Assembly (NCBI RefSeq): GCF_001673535.1
Contig: NZ_LZLY01000003.1
Coordinates: 1-64,000 of the forward strand
Direction of reading: 5' to 3'
Source of the DNA: Mycobacterium sp. 1081908.1
GTDB taxonomy: Bacteria > Actinomycetota > Actinomycetes > Mycobacteriales > Mycobacteriaceae
DNA: 64,000 nt
Notes under the pieces: generated by a model
The model's input: the letters and a program-made list of their open reading frames with translations, nothing else
The model's database searches: none
Told to the model about the DNA's origin: nothing
Position numbers and translations under genes: made by a program
Shown: piece by piece, positions 26,119 through 33,740 of the stretch
Position numbering within the stretch: the first letter of the stretch is position 1
Layout of the letters: every line of letters starts with the position of its first letter

Positions 26119-26262
26119 TCACATGATGCGCTGGCGGTAGATCTCGTCGTTGATCCCGCGGTGGTCCGCCGACCGGTCGCTTTCCGTCCCGTGCGATCTC
26201 AGCTGGCGTGCGGTAAGGGCAATGACCATGATCAGTTGGGTCGCCCAGCAGTACCAGGTCAT
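26119..26262 (-). CDS. 47-aa single-pass membrane peptide
   Basis: ATG at 26262 opens M-T-W-Y-C-W-A-T-Q-L-I-M-V-I-A-L-T-A-R-Q and continues to I-N-D-E-I-Y-R-Q-R-I-M-stop. Residues 2-18 form a short hydrophobic helix; the rest is charged and cytoplasmic. About 85% of third positions are G or C, as in real genes here, and GAGAAG lies eight bases upstream. Family unknown. It is convergent with the P450 gene (gap 19 bases). Confidence 0.55.
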   Translation of the reverse strand: MTWYCWATQLIMVIALTARQLRSHGTESDRSADHRGINDEIYRQRIM

Positions 26263-26350
26263 CGTCGTGCTTCTCGTCGTAACATGGCATCACCGTACGA
26301 AAGTGCTGTTGCGGCAACGCTGCCCGCGATGATCTACGTGCTACGACCTG

Positions 26351-26378
26351 CTCACCGGCAACCGTCGGGGCCGGTGAG
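26351..26378 (-). terminator. stem-loop after the phage-like gene
   Basis: CTCACCGGC (26351-26359) pairs perfectly with GCCGGTGAG (26370-26378) around 10 bases. It starts one base after the stop codon at 26380. There is no U-run, as is common for mycobacterial terminators. Confidence 0.5.
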
Positions 26379-26379
26379 T

Positions 26380-26748
26380 TCAGCCGCGCTCCCACGGCGC
26401 GGTCTCGTCCATCTTTTGGTAGTACTTCGCCAGGTGGCTTCTGACGCGGTCGATGTCGGCCTTTGGCAGGTCGATGCCGCCACGCGCACCGTCCATGATC
26501 GCGCCCGCGATCATCACTCCCCGCGGAACCGCCTTGAGTTTGCCGCCGATCACGTCGGCGAACAGCAGCTTGTAGGCGGTGAAGTTGTCCTTCTTGTCGC
26601 TGTCGTACCAGATGTGGGCGTCCCGGTATTTCTGGTTCGGCTTGTCCTCCGCGCCGGCCCACTTGCGCACCCGCTTTTCGGCGGCGTCGCCGTCCCACTT
26701 GCGGTCGCGATCGGCCAGCGGAAGGTCCTTAAATGCTGTTACTGACAT
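26380..26748 (-). CDS. solitary protein resembling the C-terminal region of phage head-maturation proteases
   Basis: 122 aa from ATG 26748. The pattern A-A-E-K-R-V-R-K-W-A-G ... K-Y-R-D-A-H-I-W-Y ... Y-K-L-L-F-A-D-V-I-G-G ... L-K-A-V-P-R-G-V ... A-R-G-G-I-D-L-P ... H-L-A-K-Y-Y-Q-K-M is one I know from phage prohead-protease/capsid fusion proteins. No protease active site, portal, capsid or other phage gene is nearby. It may be a domesticated phage domain. Neighbours are short unknown proteins and the hairpin at 26351-26378. Confidence 0.65.
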   Translation of the reverse strand: MSVTAFKDLPLADRDRKWDGDAAEKRVRKWAGAEDKPNQKYRDAHIWYDSDKKDNFTAYKLLFADVIGGKLKAVPRGVMIAGAIMDGARGGIDLPKADIDRVRSHLAKYYQKMDETAPWERG

Positions 26749-26788
26749 CTTTTTCGCGTGCCCGCTCCCGGGCCCGGATAAACGCCGT

Positions 26789-27241
26789 TTAGCCCTCGGC
26801 GTTGGTGCCGTCCCCGGAATCGCCGACCGGACTTGCCGCGACCAAGGAAATCGAAATCGGTATTGGTGTCGCCATCTCGATTTTGCCGTGCGGGTCGTAA
26901 TAGGCGCCGATTGTGTACTCGCCTTCCGCCTCGACGGAGATGACGAGGTCTTGGGTAAAGCACCGGTACTTGGACGGTTTATCGGCCTCGTCCGGCCAGT
27001 GCCAAGAACCCTGGAGGCTGCCGCGCGGCGTCCCCGTCGGATCTTTGCATACGACATGTAGTTCCGCGTCGTAGTCCCCGCCGCAGCGTGCGTGCACCAC
27101 CAGGACGACCGGAACCTTTGCCGTCAAAGGGATCTGCGCGACCTGAAAGCCCGTCGTGGGTACGCGGGTGGCATAGATCGCGCCCGTCTCGTCGAGCGTG
27201 GCGGTACCGGCCACGAACAGCGCGGCGATATTGAGCATCAC
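26789..27241 (-). CDS. small beta-rich hypothetical protein (DUF6941-like)
   Basis: 150 aa. Starts M-M-L-N-I-A-A-L-F-V-A-G-T-A and then alternates strands (VPVVLVVHARCGGDYDAELHVVC, GEYTIGAYY). No signal peptide cleavage site is convincing. The first 30 residues recall 7774-8160, suggesting the two are distant paralogues. Lies 40 bases upstream of the phage-like gene on the same strand and may be co-transcribed with it. Confidence 0.6.
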   Translation of the reverse strand: MMLNIAALFVAGTATLDETGAIYATRVPTTGFQVAQIPLTAKVPVVLVVHARCGGDYDAELHVVCKDPTGTPRGSLQGSWHWPDEADKPSKYRCFTQDLVISVEAEGEYTIGAYYDPHGKIEMATPIPISISLVAASPVGDSGDGTNAEG

Positions 27242-27357
27242 GACAGCCTAGTGGGTGTCCGGCAGCCGAATTCGGGGATTCCAATTCGACGCGACAGTCG
27301 CAAGAATTTCGCAAGTGGCCGACGTTAGCTTACGGCCGACAGGCGAAAGGAGCCACC

Positions 27358-27687
27358 ATGGGTAACACCCGGACCCGGAAATCGATCCTTGCCGGCGCGT
27401 TGCTTTCGGGAGGGCTGGCGGCGGCCGGACTCGGGCTGGGCGAGGGCATCGCCCACGCCGATGGTCCACACCGCTGGTGCCCGGGAAACCCCAAGAACAT
27501 GCCCTATGTGGTCAACGACTTGATCGACTGGGATTGGAACGTCTGCCACACCTGGTACCCCACCAATTACGGGATGGGGAACGTGACCAGCCAAGGCCGG
27601 CCCATGTCCATTTGGGACGGCGACAACCCGCCGCCGGAAGCGATCACACCGCGAGGGTGTCCACCGATCGCGTTCATGTGTCCCTAG
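27358..27687 (+). CDS. small exported protein, first of a tandem pair
   Basis: 109 aa. Signal peptide 1-34 (R-T-R-K-S then a hydrophobic run ending A-H-A). The mature part has the signature H-R-W-C-P-G, W-N-V-C-H-T-W, G-N-V, I-W-D-G-D-N-P-P-P and a C-terminal C-P. Four cysteines could form two disulfides. AAAGGAG precedes the ATG. Same family as the next gene; unknown function. Confidence 0.75.
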   Translation: MGNTRTRKSILAGALLSGGLAAAGLGLGEGIAHADGPHRWCPGNPKNMPYVVNDLIDWDWNVCHTWYPTNYGMGNVTSQGRPMSIWDGDNPPPEAITPRGCPPIAFMCP

Positions 27688-27772
27688 CGGCGCTGCTCGG
27701 CGCCTTGAACTTGGGACCGGTAGCCGAGCAGGCCCTGTGTAGTCGCTCCAACGACCAACGGAAAGGACAATC

Positions 27773-28135
27773 ATGAGCAACGTCCGCTCTATGACCCGGC
27801 GAATCGTGCGGTGGACGACGACCGCGTTCGTCGCCGGCGCGATGGGAATGGCCGGTTTGGGTCTGACAGCCGCCACGGCGCACGCAGATGGCGGCCCGCA
27901 CCGCTGGTGCCCTGGCGAACCGCTGCCGCCGACCGGCAATCACGTCACCAACCCGGTGATCTGGGACAACAACATCTGCCACACGTACTACTACGTCTAC
28001 TTCGGGCAGGGGAACGTCGCCCAAAACATCTGGGACGGAGACAATCCACCGCCGCCTCCCCCGCCGGCGCCGCCGGGCCTGATCAACAAGGACAACTGCC
28101 AGCAGATCCTCGGAATGTTCTGCCCTCACGCGTGA
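27773..28135 (+). CDS. small exported protein, second of a tandem pair
   Basis: 120 aa. Signal peptide 1-38 with an R-R and a hydrophobic run ending A-H-A. Mature part repeats the signature of 27358-27687: H-R-W-C-P-G, N-I-C-H-T-Y, G-N-V, I-W-D-G-D-N-P-P-P, then a Pro-run and a C-terminal C-Q-Q-I-L-G-M-F-C. GAAAGGA precedes the ATG. The stop overlaps ligC by 10 bases (convergent). Confidence 0.75.
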   Translation: MSNVRSMTRRIVRWTTTAFVAGAMGMAGLGLTAATAHADGGPHRWCPGEPLPPTGNHVTNPVIWDNNICHTYYYVYFGQGNVAQNIWDGDNPPPPPPPAPPGLINKDNCQQILGMFCPHA

Positions 28136-29208
28136 TCCGTGGCCGGCCCCAGGCCAGGCACGATGTCGCGCAGGCTGAAGGTGACCGGTTGTTCGAGTTG
28201 CGCGTAGGTGCACGAGCGCGGGTCGCGGTCGGGTCGCCACCGGCTGAACTGGGCGGTGTGGCGGAACCGCGGACCTTCCATGTGGTCGTAGCGGACCTCG
28301 ACAACCCGCTCGGGTCGCAGCGGGACGAACGAGAGGTCCTTGCCGGCGTTCCAGCGCGAGAATTCGTTCTTGCGCGGGGTCCGCTCACCGGCCTCGTGCG
28401 CGGCCCAGTTCCACGGGTGGCCCTCGAAAGTCGTGACCAGCGGTTGCAATTCGGCGAATAGCCGCCGCCGTTCGGCCATCGGGAAGGCACCGATCACGCC
28501 GACCGACGCCAGCTGGCCGTCGTCCGCGTAGAGCCCGAGCAGCAGCGAGCCGATCGCGTCACCGCCGGACTTGTGCACCCGGTAGCCGGCGACCACGCAG
28601 TCGGCGGTCCGCTCGTGCTTGACCTTGAACATGACGCGCTTGTCCGGCTGGTAGGTGATGGCCAGCGGCTTGGCGATGACCCCGTCGAGGCCGGCGCCCT
28701 CGAACTCCTCGAACCATCGTTGGGCGACTTCCATGTCCGTGGTTGCCGGCGTGACGTGGATCGACGGCCCGGAGTCGGCCAGGGCGTCGACGAGGGCCGC
28801 GCGCCGCTCGCTGAACGGGCGCCCGGTGTAGTCATCGTCGCCCAGGGCGAGCAAGTCGAACGCGATGAAGGATGCCGGCGTCTTCTCGGCGAGCATCCGC
28901 ACCCGCGAGTCGGCCGGGTGGATCCGCTGTTGCAGCGCCTCGAAGTCCAGGCCGTGGTCGGTGGCGACGACGATCTCGCCGTCGATCACGCAGCGTTCCG
29001 GTAGCTCGGCCTTGGCGGCCGCGACCAGCTCGGGGAAATATCGGGTCATCGGCCGCTCGTTGCGGCTGCCGAGCTCGACTTCGTCGCCGTCGCGGAAGCA
29101 GATGGACCGGAATCCGTCCCATTTGGGCTCGTATGACGAGTCCGGCGGCATCGATCGCACCGGCTTGGCCAGCATCGGCGACACCGGCGGCATGACGGGC
29201 AACTGCAT
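28126..29208 (-). CDS. ligC: ATP-dependent DNA ligase LigC
   Basis: 360 aa. Adenylated lysine Lys29 in EPKWDGFR (motif I), then R-N-E-R, the E-I-V of motif III, D-G-V-I-A-K (motif IV) and K-V-K-H (motif V). The OB-fold C-terminus contains PLRPERVVEVRYDHMEGPRFRH. Length matches LigC (Rv3731, about 358 aa); it lacks the polymerase and nuclease domains of LigD. Divergent from polD1 (25 bases). Backup ligase for base excision or non-homologous end-joining repair. Confidence 0.93.
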   Translation of the reverse strand: MQLPVMPPVSPMLAKPVRSMPPDSSYEPKWDGFRSICFRDGDEVELGSRNERPMTRYFPELVAAAKAELPERCVIDGEIVVATDHGLDFEALQQRIHPADSRVRMLAEKTPASFIAFDLLALGDDDYTGRPFSERRAALVDALADSGPSIHVTPATTDMEVAQRWFEEFEGAGLDGVIAKPLAITYQPDKRVMFKVKHERTADCVVAGYRVHKSGGDAIGSLLLGLYADDGQLASVGVIGAFPMAERRRLFAELQPLVTTFEGHPWNWAAHEAGERTPRKNEFSRWNAGKDLSFVPLRPERVVEVRYDHMEGPRFRHTAQFSRWRPDRDPRSCTYAQLEQPVTFSLRDIVPGLGPATDHA

Positions 29209-29233
29209 GAGGTCATTGTGCTGGAATCGTCAT

Positions 29234-30271
29234 GTGGCTGTAGCAGCGGAGGAAATCGACGTCGACGGCGTCTCGGTGCGGGTGACCAACCCCGACAAGG
29301 TGTACTTCCCTGAGCTGGGGTCGAACGGGACCAAGCGGCGGCTCGTCGAGTACTACCTGGCCGTGGCCGGCGGACCGATGCTGACCGCGCTGCGCGACCG
29401 GCCCACCCATCTGCAGCGCTTCCCGGACGGCATCGACGGCGAGGAGATCTACCAGAAGCGGGTGCCGCAGCATCGCCCCGACTATCTGGAGACGTGCCGG
29501 GTGACCTTTCCGTCGGGTCGCACCGCCGACGCGCTGAAGGTGACCCACCCGTCGGCGATCGTGTGGGCGGCGCAGATGGGCACGGTGACGCTGCACCCGT
29601 GGCAGGTGCGCTGCCCGGACACCGATCATCCCGACGAGTTGCGCATCGACCTGGATCCGCAGCCCGGCACCGGTTTTCAGCAGGCGCGGTCGGTCGCCGT
29701 CGAGGTGCTGCGGCCGCTGCTCGACGAACTCGGTCTGGTCGGCTACCCAAAGACGTCCGGGGGACGCGGTGTGCACGTGTTTTTGCGCGTCGCCACCGAC
29801 TGGGATTTCGTGCAGGTGCGCCGGGCCGGCATCGCGCTCGCGCGCGAGGTGGAACGCCGCGCGCCCGACGCGGTGACCACGTCGTGGTGGAAGGAGGAGC
29901 GCGGCGAGCGCATCTTCATCGACTTCAACCAGAACGCCCGGGATCGCACCATGGCGTCGCCGTATTCGGTGCGGCGCACGCCGATCGCGACGGTGTCGAC
30001 GCCCCTGACGTGGGACGAATTGGCGGGCGCCGACCCGGACGACTACACGATGGCGACCGTGCCCGACTTCGTGAAGCGGCGGGACGACCCGTGGGCCGCC
30101 ATCGACGACGTGCACCAGTCGATCGCGCCCCTGCTGGAGATGTCCGCGGCCGACGAAGAGCGCGGGCTCGGTGATATGCCGTATCCGCCGAACTACCCGA
30201 AGATGCCGGGCGAACCGAAACGCGTTCAGCCGAGCCGGGATACGGACCTCAAAAACAAGCGCGGGGACTAG
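29234..30271 (+). CDS. polD1: stand-alone LigD-type polymerase/primase (PolD1)
   Basis: 345 aa from GTG 29234 (V-A-V-A-A-E-E). Archaeo-eukaryotic primase fold: TNPDKVYFPELG, H-L-Q-R-F-P-D-G, metal ligands in E-L-R-I-D-L-D-P (about 140) and S-G-G-R-G-V-H-V-F, and a late DFNQNARDRTMASPYSVR. Matches the M. tuberculosis Rv3730c gene opposite ligC. Adds nucleotides and fills gaps in repair with LigC. An in-frame start farther left would overlap ligC. Confidence 0.9.
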   Translation: MAVAAEEIDVDGVSVRVTNPDKVYFPELGSNGTKRRLVEYYLAVAGGPMLTALRDRPTHLQRFPDGIDGEEIYQKRVPQHRPDYLETCRVTFPSGRTADALKVTHPSAIVWAAQMGTVTLHPWQVRCPDTDHPDELRIDLDPQPGTGFQQARSVAVEVLRPLLDELGLVGYPKTSGGRGVHVFLRVATDWDFVQVRRAGIALAREVERRAPDAVTTSWWKEERGERIFIDFNQNARDRTMASPYSVRRTPIATVSTPLTWDELAGADPDDYTMATVPDFVKRRDDPWAAIDDVHQSIAPLLEMSAADEERGLGDMPYPPNYPKMPGEPKRVQPSRDTDLKNKRGD

Positions 30272-30460
30272 CCGCCCGACCCGCCGTCGCCGCCGGTGGC
30301 TTTGCCGAGGCACCGGACCCCCGACGAAGGCGCCGCCGGCGGCCCCCGCGGCACCGCCGGCGATGAATTCTGAGCTGGGACGGTTGCGCGGCGACTAAAC
30401 GGCTACCCCAGTCATACGGCCATTGATGCGGTGGCCGGCAAATCCGCAGGGAGAACACAC

Positions 30461-31468
30461 ATGGGCATCGGAATTTCGGTCAAGGGGCTGGCCAAGTCGT
30501 TCGGGCCGTCCCGAGTCTGGGAAGACGTCACGATGGACATCCCGGCTGGTGAGGTCAGCGGGCTGATAGGTCCGTCAGGAACCGGCAAGTCGGTGTTTTT
30601 GAAATCCCTGATCGGGCTCCTGCTGCCGGAGCGCGGCTCGATCGTCATCGACGGCCAGGACATCATCACGAGCACGGCCAAGGAGCTCTACGAGATCCGC
30701 CGCCTATTCGGCGTCATGTTCCAAGACGGCGCGCTGTTCGGATCGATGAACCTGTACGACAACACCGCGTTCCCGCTGCGCGAGCACACCAAGAAGAAGG
30801 AAAGCGAGATCCACGACATCGTCATGGAGAAGCTTCAGTTGGTGGGGCTGGGCGGCGATGAACACAAGATGCCCGGCGAGATCTCCGGGGGCATGAAAAA
30901 GCGCGCCGGCCTCGCTCGCTCGCTCGTGCTCGACCCGGAGATCATCCTGTGCGACGAGCCCGACTCCGGTCTGGACCCGGTGCGCACCGCCTACCTGTGC
31001 CAGCTGCTGATCGACATCAACGCGCAGACCGACGCGACCATTCTGATCGTCACGCACAACATCAACGTCGCCCGCACGGTGCCCGACAACATCGGCATGC
31101 TGTTCCGGCGCAGGCTGGTGATGTTCGGCCCGCGCGAGGTGCTGCTGACCAGCGACGAGCCGGTGGTGGGGCAATTCCTCAACGGGCGTCGCATCGGCCC
31201 GATCGGAATGTCGGAGGAGAAGGACGAGTCGACGATGGCCGAGGAGCAGGCCATGGTCGACGCCGGCCAGCACGCCGGCGGTGTCGAGGACGTCGAGGGC
31301 GTCCCGCCCCAGGTCGTCGCCACGCCGGGGATGCCGGAGCGCAAGGCCGTCGAGCGCCGCCGCGCTCGGGTTCGCGAGATACTGCACACGCTGCCCCCCA
31401 AGGCCCAAAAGGCCATTCTCGACGACCTGGAGGGCGACACGGCATCCGTTGGCGCACAGCGGCGCTAG
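30461..31468 (+). CDS. MceG (Mkl)-type ABC ATPase, extra paralogue
   Basis: 335 aa. Walker A GPSGTGKS (37-44), signature ISGGMKKRAGLA, Walker B IILCDEPDSGLD and H-loop IVTHN are intact. The long C-terminal tail (GMSEEKDESTMAEEQAMVDAGQHAGGVEDVEGVPPQ) is diagnostic of MceG, which energises Mce lipid importers. The usual gene lies near rplJ/rplL, so this is probably a second copy. ATG 30461 follows GGGAGAA. The 189-base gap before it holds no convincing gene. Confidence 0.88.
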   Translation: MGIGISVKGLAKSFGPSRVWEDVTMDIPAGEVSGLIGPSGTGKSVFLKSLIGLLLPERGSIVIDGQDIITSTAKELYEIRRLFGVMFQDGALFGSMNLYDNTAFPLREHTKKKESEIHDIVMEKLQLVGLGGDEHKMPGEISGGMKKRAGLARSLVLDPEIILCDEPDSGLDPVRTAYLCQLLIDINAQTDATILIVTHNINVARTVPDNIGMLFRRRLVMFGPREVLLTSDEPVVGQFLNGRRIGPIGMSEEKDESTMAEEQAMVDAGQHAGGVEDVEGVPPQVVATPGMPERKAVERRRARVREILHTLPPKAQKAILDDLEGDTASVGAQRR

Positions 31469-31489
31469 AGGAGCCGGACCGCCGGACAG

Positions 31490-32287
31490 CTATGCGGGCG
31501 ACGGCTGCGACCGCGATACCCGGCCGACCAGCAGGCCGATGAGCGCCGCTGCCAACCCGGCGACCGTTGCCACCGCCGACGACGCCGACAGCATGAAGTA
31601 TCCGAAAGCGGCGCCGCCGCACAGCAAAACGACTCGCGGCGGCGTCCACGCGGCCGCCGAGGGCAGCCGGTAGGACAAAGCGATGCCGAGCAGCAGGGCC
31701 AGGACATGTCCGACGGCGGTGAAATCAGCTCCCATCGCCACCGTCACCGCGATGCCGAGCCACCAGCCGATCCACACTGGCTGCCAGCGCGACGGAATGG
31801 ATGCCGTCAGCGCGCCGAGGACACAAACCGCGCCGTAGCTGACGCCCACGTCGCTCGCCCGCGCAATGGAGAACGGCAGCCAGCCAACCTCCACCGCGAC
31901 GACCAGCCCGACCGCCACCATCAGCGTGGCACCGATATGACCGACCGCGAACGCGATGATCAAACCCCGGCCGCGCCAGATCAATTCGCCCAAAGCCAGC
32001 AGGCAGACGAGTCCGGGCAGGCACGCGCAGATCTCGCCGCCGTCGTCGACGAACGCGCTGCCGATGAGCGTGGTGAGGCGGCCGTGGGCCAAATTGTGCA
32101 GGTTGGTGCTCATGCGACTGACCGCGACCTCACGGGCGTGCGGACCGAGCGCGGTCAGCACGAGCGACACCGCGACCAGGAGGACGGCGTATGCCGCGGT
32201 GATGCGCACCGACGCCGCGCCCGACACGGTCCGCGCGGCCACGGCGGACCAACGCTCGGCGTTGTCGCGAATAGCCATGGTAGCCAC
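31490..32287 (-). CDS. rhomboid-like integral membrane protein
   Basis: 265 aa with six to seven hydrophobic segments. Contains the rhomboid-like S-R-M-S-T-N-L-H-N-L, G-H-I-G-A-T, a DVGVSYGAVCVLGA where the catalytic serine would sit, and a later VGHVLALLLG. Actinobacterial rhomboid-like proteins of this sort have not been assigned a substrate. Start is GTG 32287; ATG 32278 is nearly as likely. Two bases after the LysA-like stop, so co-transcribed. Confidence 0.7.
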   Translation of the reverse strand: MATMAIRDNAERWSAVAARTVSGAASVRITAAYAVLLVAVSLVLTALGPHAREVAVSRMSTNLHNLAHGRLTTLIGSAFVDDGGEICACLPGLVCLLALGELIWRGRGLIIAFAVGHIGATLMVAVGLVVAVEVGWLPFSIARASDVGVSYGAVCVLGALTASIPSRWQPVWIGWWLGIAVTVAMGADFTAVGHVLALLLGIALSYRLPSAAAWTPPRVVLLCGGAAFGYFMLSASSAVATVAGLAAALIGLLVGRVSRSQPSPA

Positions 32288-32289
32288 GG

Positions 32290-33627
32290 CTATTCGCCTC
32301 GATCCGAACGGCCCGACCAGCCCCGGTCCCGGGCGAGCAAGTCCGCCGTGGTCTCGCGGCGCACCAGTTCACGCGCCCGGCCCCCCGCGACCGCGACCAG
32401 CGGCGGGCGTCCCGCCACGCTGCAGCTCGATCCCATCGAGTAGTGGTAAGCGCCGGTACACGCCACCGCCAGCAGATCGCCGGGGTGGAGGTCGGCGGGC
32501 AGCTCGACGTCGCGGGCGATCTCGTCGCCGGCCTCGCAGTGCCGGCCCACCACCGTGACCGGCGCGGTGGCCGCCGATGCGTGCCGGTTGGCCAGTGCCA
32601 CGGTGTATTTCGCACCGGCCGGAGCCAGCCGCGGGTTGTCGCTCATCCCGCCGTCCACCGCGACGAAGGTGTGCCCGTCGGCCCGGCGCTTGACCGCGAC
32701 CACCCGGTACAGCGTCATCCCGGCGCGTGCCGCGATCGCGCGGCCCGGCCCGATGACGATCCGCGGTCGGGGATAATCGTATTGGGCACAGGCGGATTGG
32801 AGCGCGGCGTCGATGACCGTGCCGAACGCCCGCGGGTTGAAGGCGGGTTCGCCGCTCCGGTAGGGAACCGCGTGTCCGCCGCCGAGGCTGAGTTCGGTCA
32901 GTACGACACCATGGCGATCGCGGGCCTCGGCCATCAGGGCGAGGATCTGCCGGATCGCCGCACCGTAGAGGGCGGCGTCGGCCAGCTGCGACCCCAATTG
33001 GCAGTGCAGCCCGACCAGGTCGAGCCACGGCTCCCCGAGCAGGCGCTTGACCGCGCCGGCCGCCTGGCCGCCGGCCAGGGAGAAGCCGAATCTCTGGTCG
33101 ACGGCGTCGATGTCGGGAATCACCCGGATCAGCACCCGTTGCCGGCGGCGCACTCGCCCGGCGAGCAGCGCGATCTCGTTCGGGGTGTCGATCACGATTC
33201 GGCCCACCCCGGCCGCGACGGCGTCGTCGAGTTCGCCGGCGCTCTTGGCCGTGCCGTTGAGCACGATGTTCGACGGCGGCACCTCGCCGGTCAGGGCGGT
33301 AGCCAGTTCGCCGCCCGAGCAGACCTCCACGCCCGCGCCCTCCTCGGCGGCCCACCCCGCGACGGCCGCGCTGAGCAGGGCCCTGCCCGCGTAGATCAGC
33401 TCGACGCCGGGCAGCGCCGCGCGGTAGCCGCGGATGCGGGCCCGGAAGTCCTCCTCGTCGAGCACGTAGGCCGGCGTGCCGAACTCCGCCGCGAGCTCGC
33501 TGACCGCCAACCCGCCGATGCACAACCGGCCCGTTTCGTCGACGGAGCTGCTCAGCGGCCAGATCGCGCGGTCGAGGTGCGGTCTCACCTCGCGCCGCTG
33601 CGACACAAGCAGCTCGGACAGCGTCAT
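32290..33627 (-). CDS. LysA-like (diaminopimelate decarboxylase fold) protein lacking the PLP lysine
   Basis: 445 aa from ATG 33627; a TTG 21 bases upstream is also possible. It keeps the LysA blocks (A-G-I/G-G-L near 38, H-C-Q-L-G-S-Q, P-G-R-A-I-A, V-D-G-G-M-S-D-N, C-E-A-G-D, G-A-Y-x-Y-S). The PLP-binding lysine of Y-A-x-K-A is Arg82 (codon AGG at 33384-33382): Y-A-G-R-A-L-L. It therefore cannot form the normal Schiff base. Probably not the housekeeping lysA, which I would expect near thrA/argS. Co-transcribed with the rhomboid-like gene. Confidence 0.82.
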   Translation of the reverse strand: MTLSELLVSQRREVRPHLDRAIWPLSSSVDETGRLCIGGLAVSELAAEFGTPAYVLDEEDFRARIRGYRAALPGVELIYAGRALLSAAVAGWAAEEGAGVEVCSGGELATALTGEVPPSNIVLNGTAKSAGELDDAVAAGVGRIVIDTPNEIALLAGRVRRRQRVLIRVIPDIDAVDQRFGFSLAGGQAAGAVKRLLGEPWLDLVGLHCQLGSQLADAALYGAAIRQILALMAEARDRHGVVLTELSLGGGHAVPYRSGEPAFNPRAFGTVIDAALQSACAQYDYPRPRIVIGPGRAIAARAGMTLYRVVAVKRRADGHTFVAVDGGMSDNPRLAPAGAKYTVALANRHASAATAPVTVVGRHCEAGDEIARDVELPADLHPGDLLAVACTGAYHYSMGSSCSVAGRPPLVAVAGGRARELVRRETTADLLARDRGWSGRSDRGE

Positions 33628-33740
33628 GCTTCCAAGGTGCAGGCGCAAAGCGGTGTCTGCCGCGTTCTTAACGAAGCTTTCACACGCGTGTGATTAATCT
33701 TCACGGAACCATCACGGCGGGCCGGTCACCCGGGGTCCGA

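Noticed and set aside
30272-30460. Gly/Ala-rich reading (A-G-G-A-A-G-A-A-G-G) on the minus strand as a glycine-zipper gene
   Set aside because: No start codon after the upstream stop, needs a frameshift to reach a natural end, and is short; I see no supportable gene in this 189-base gap.
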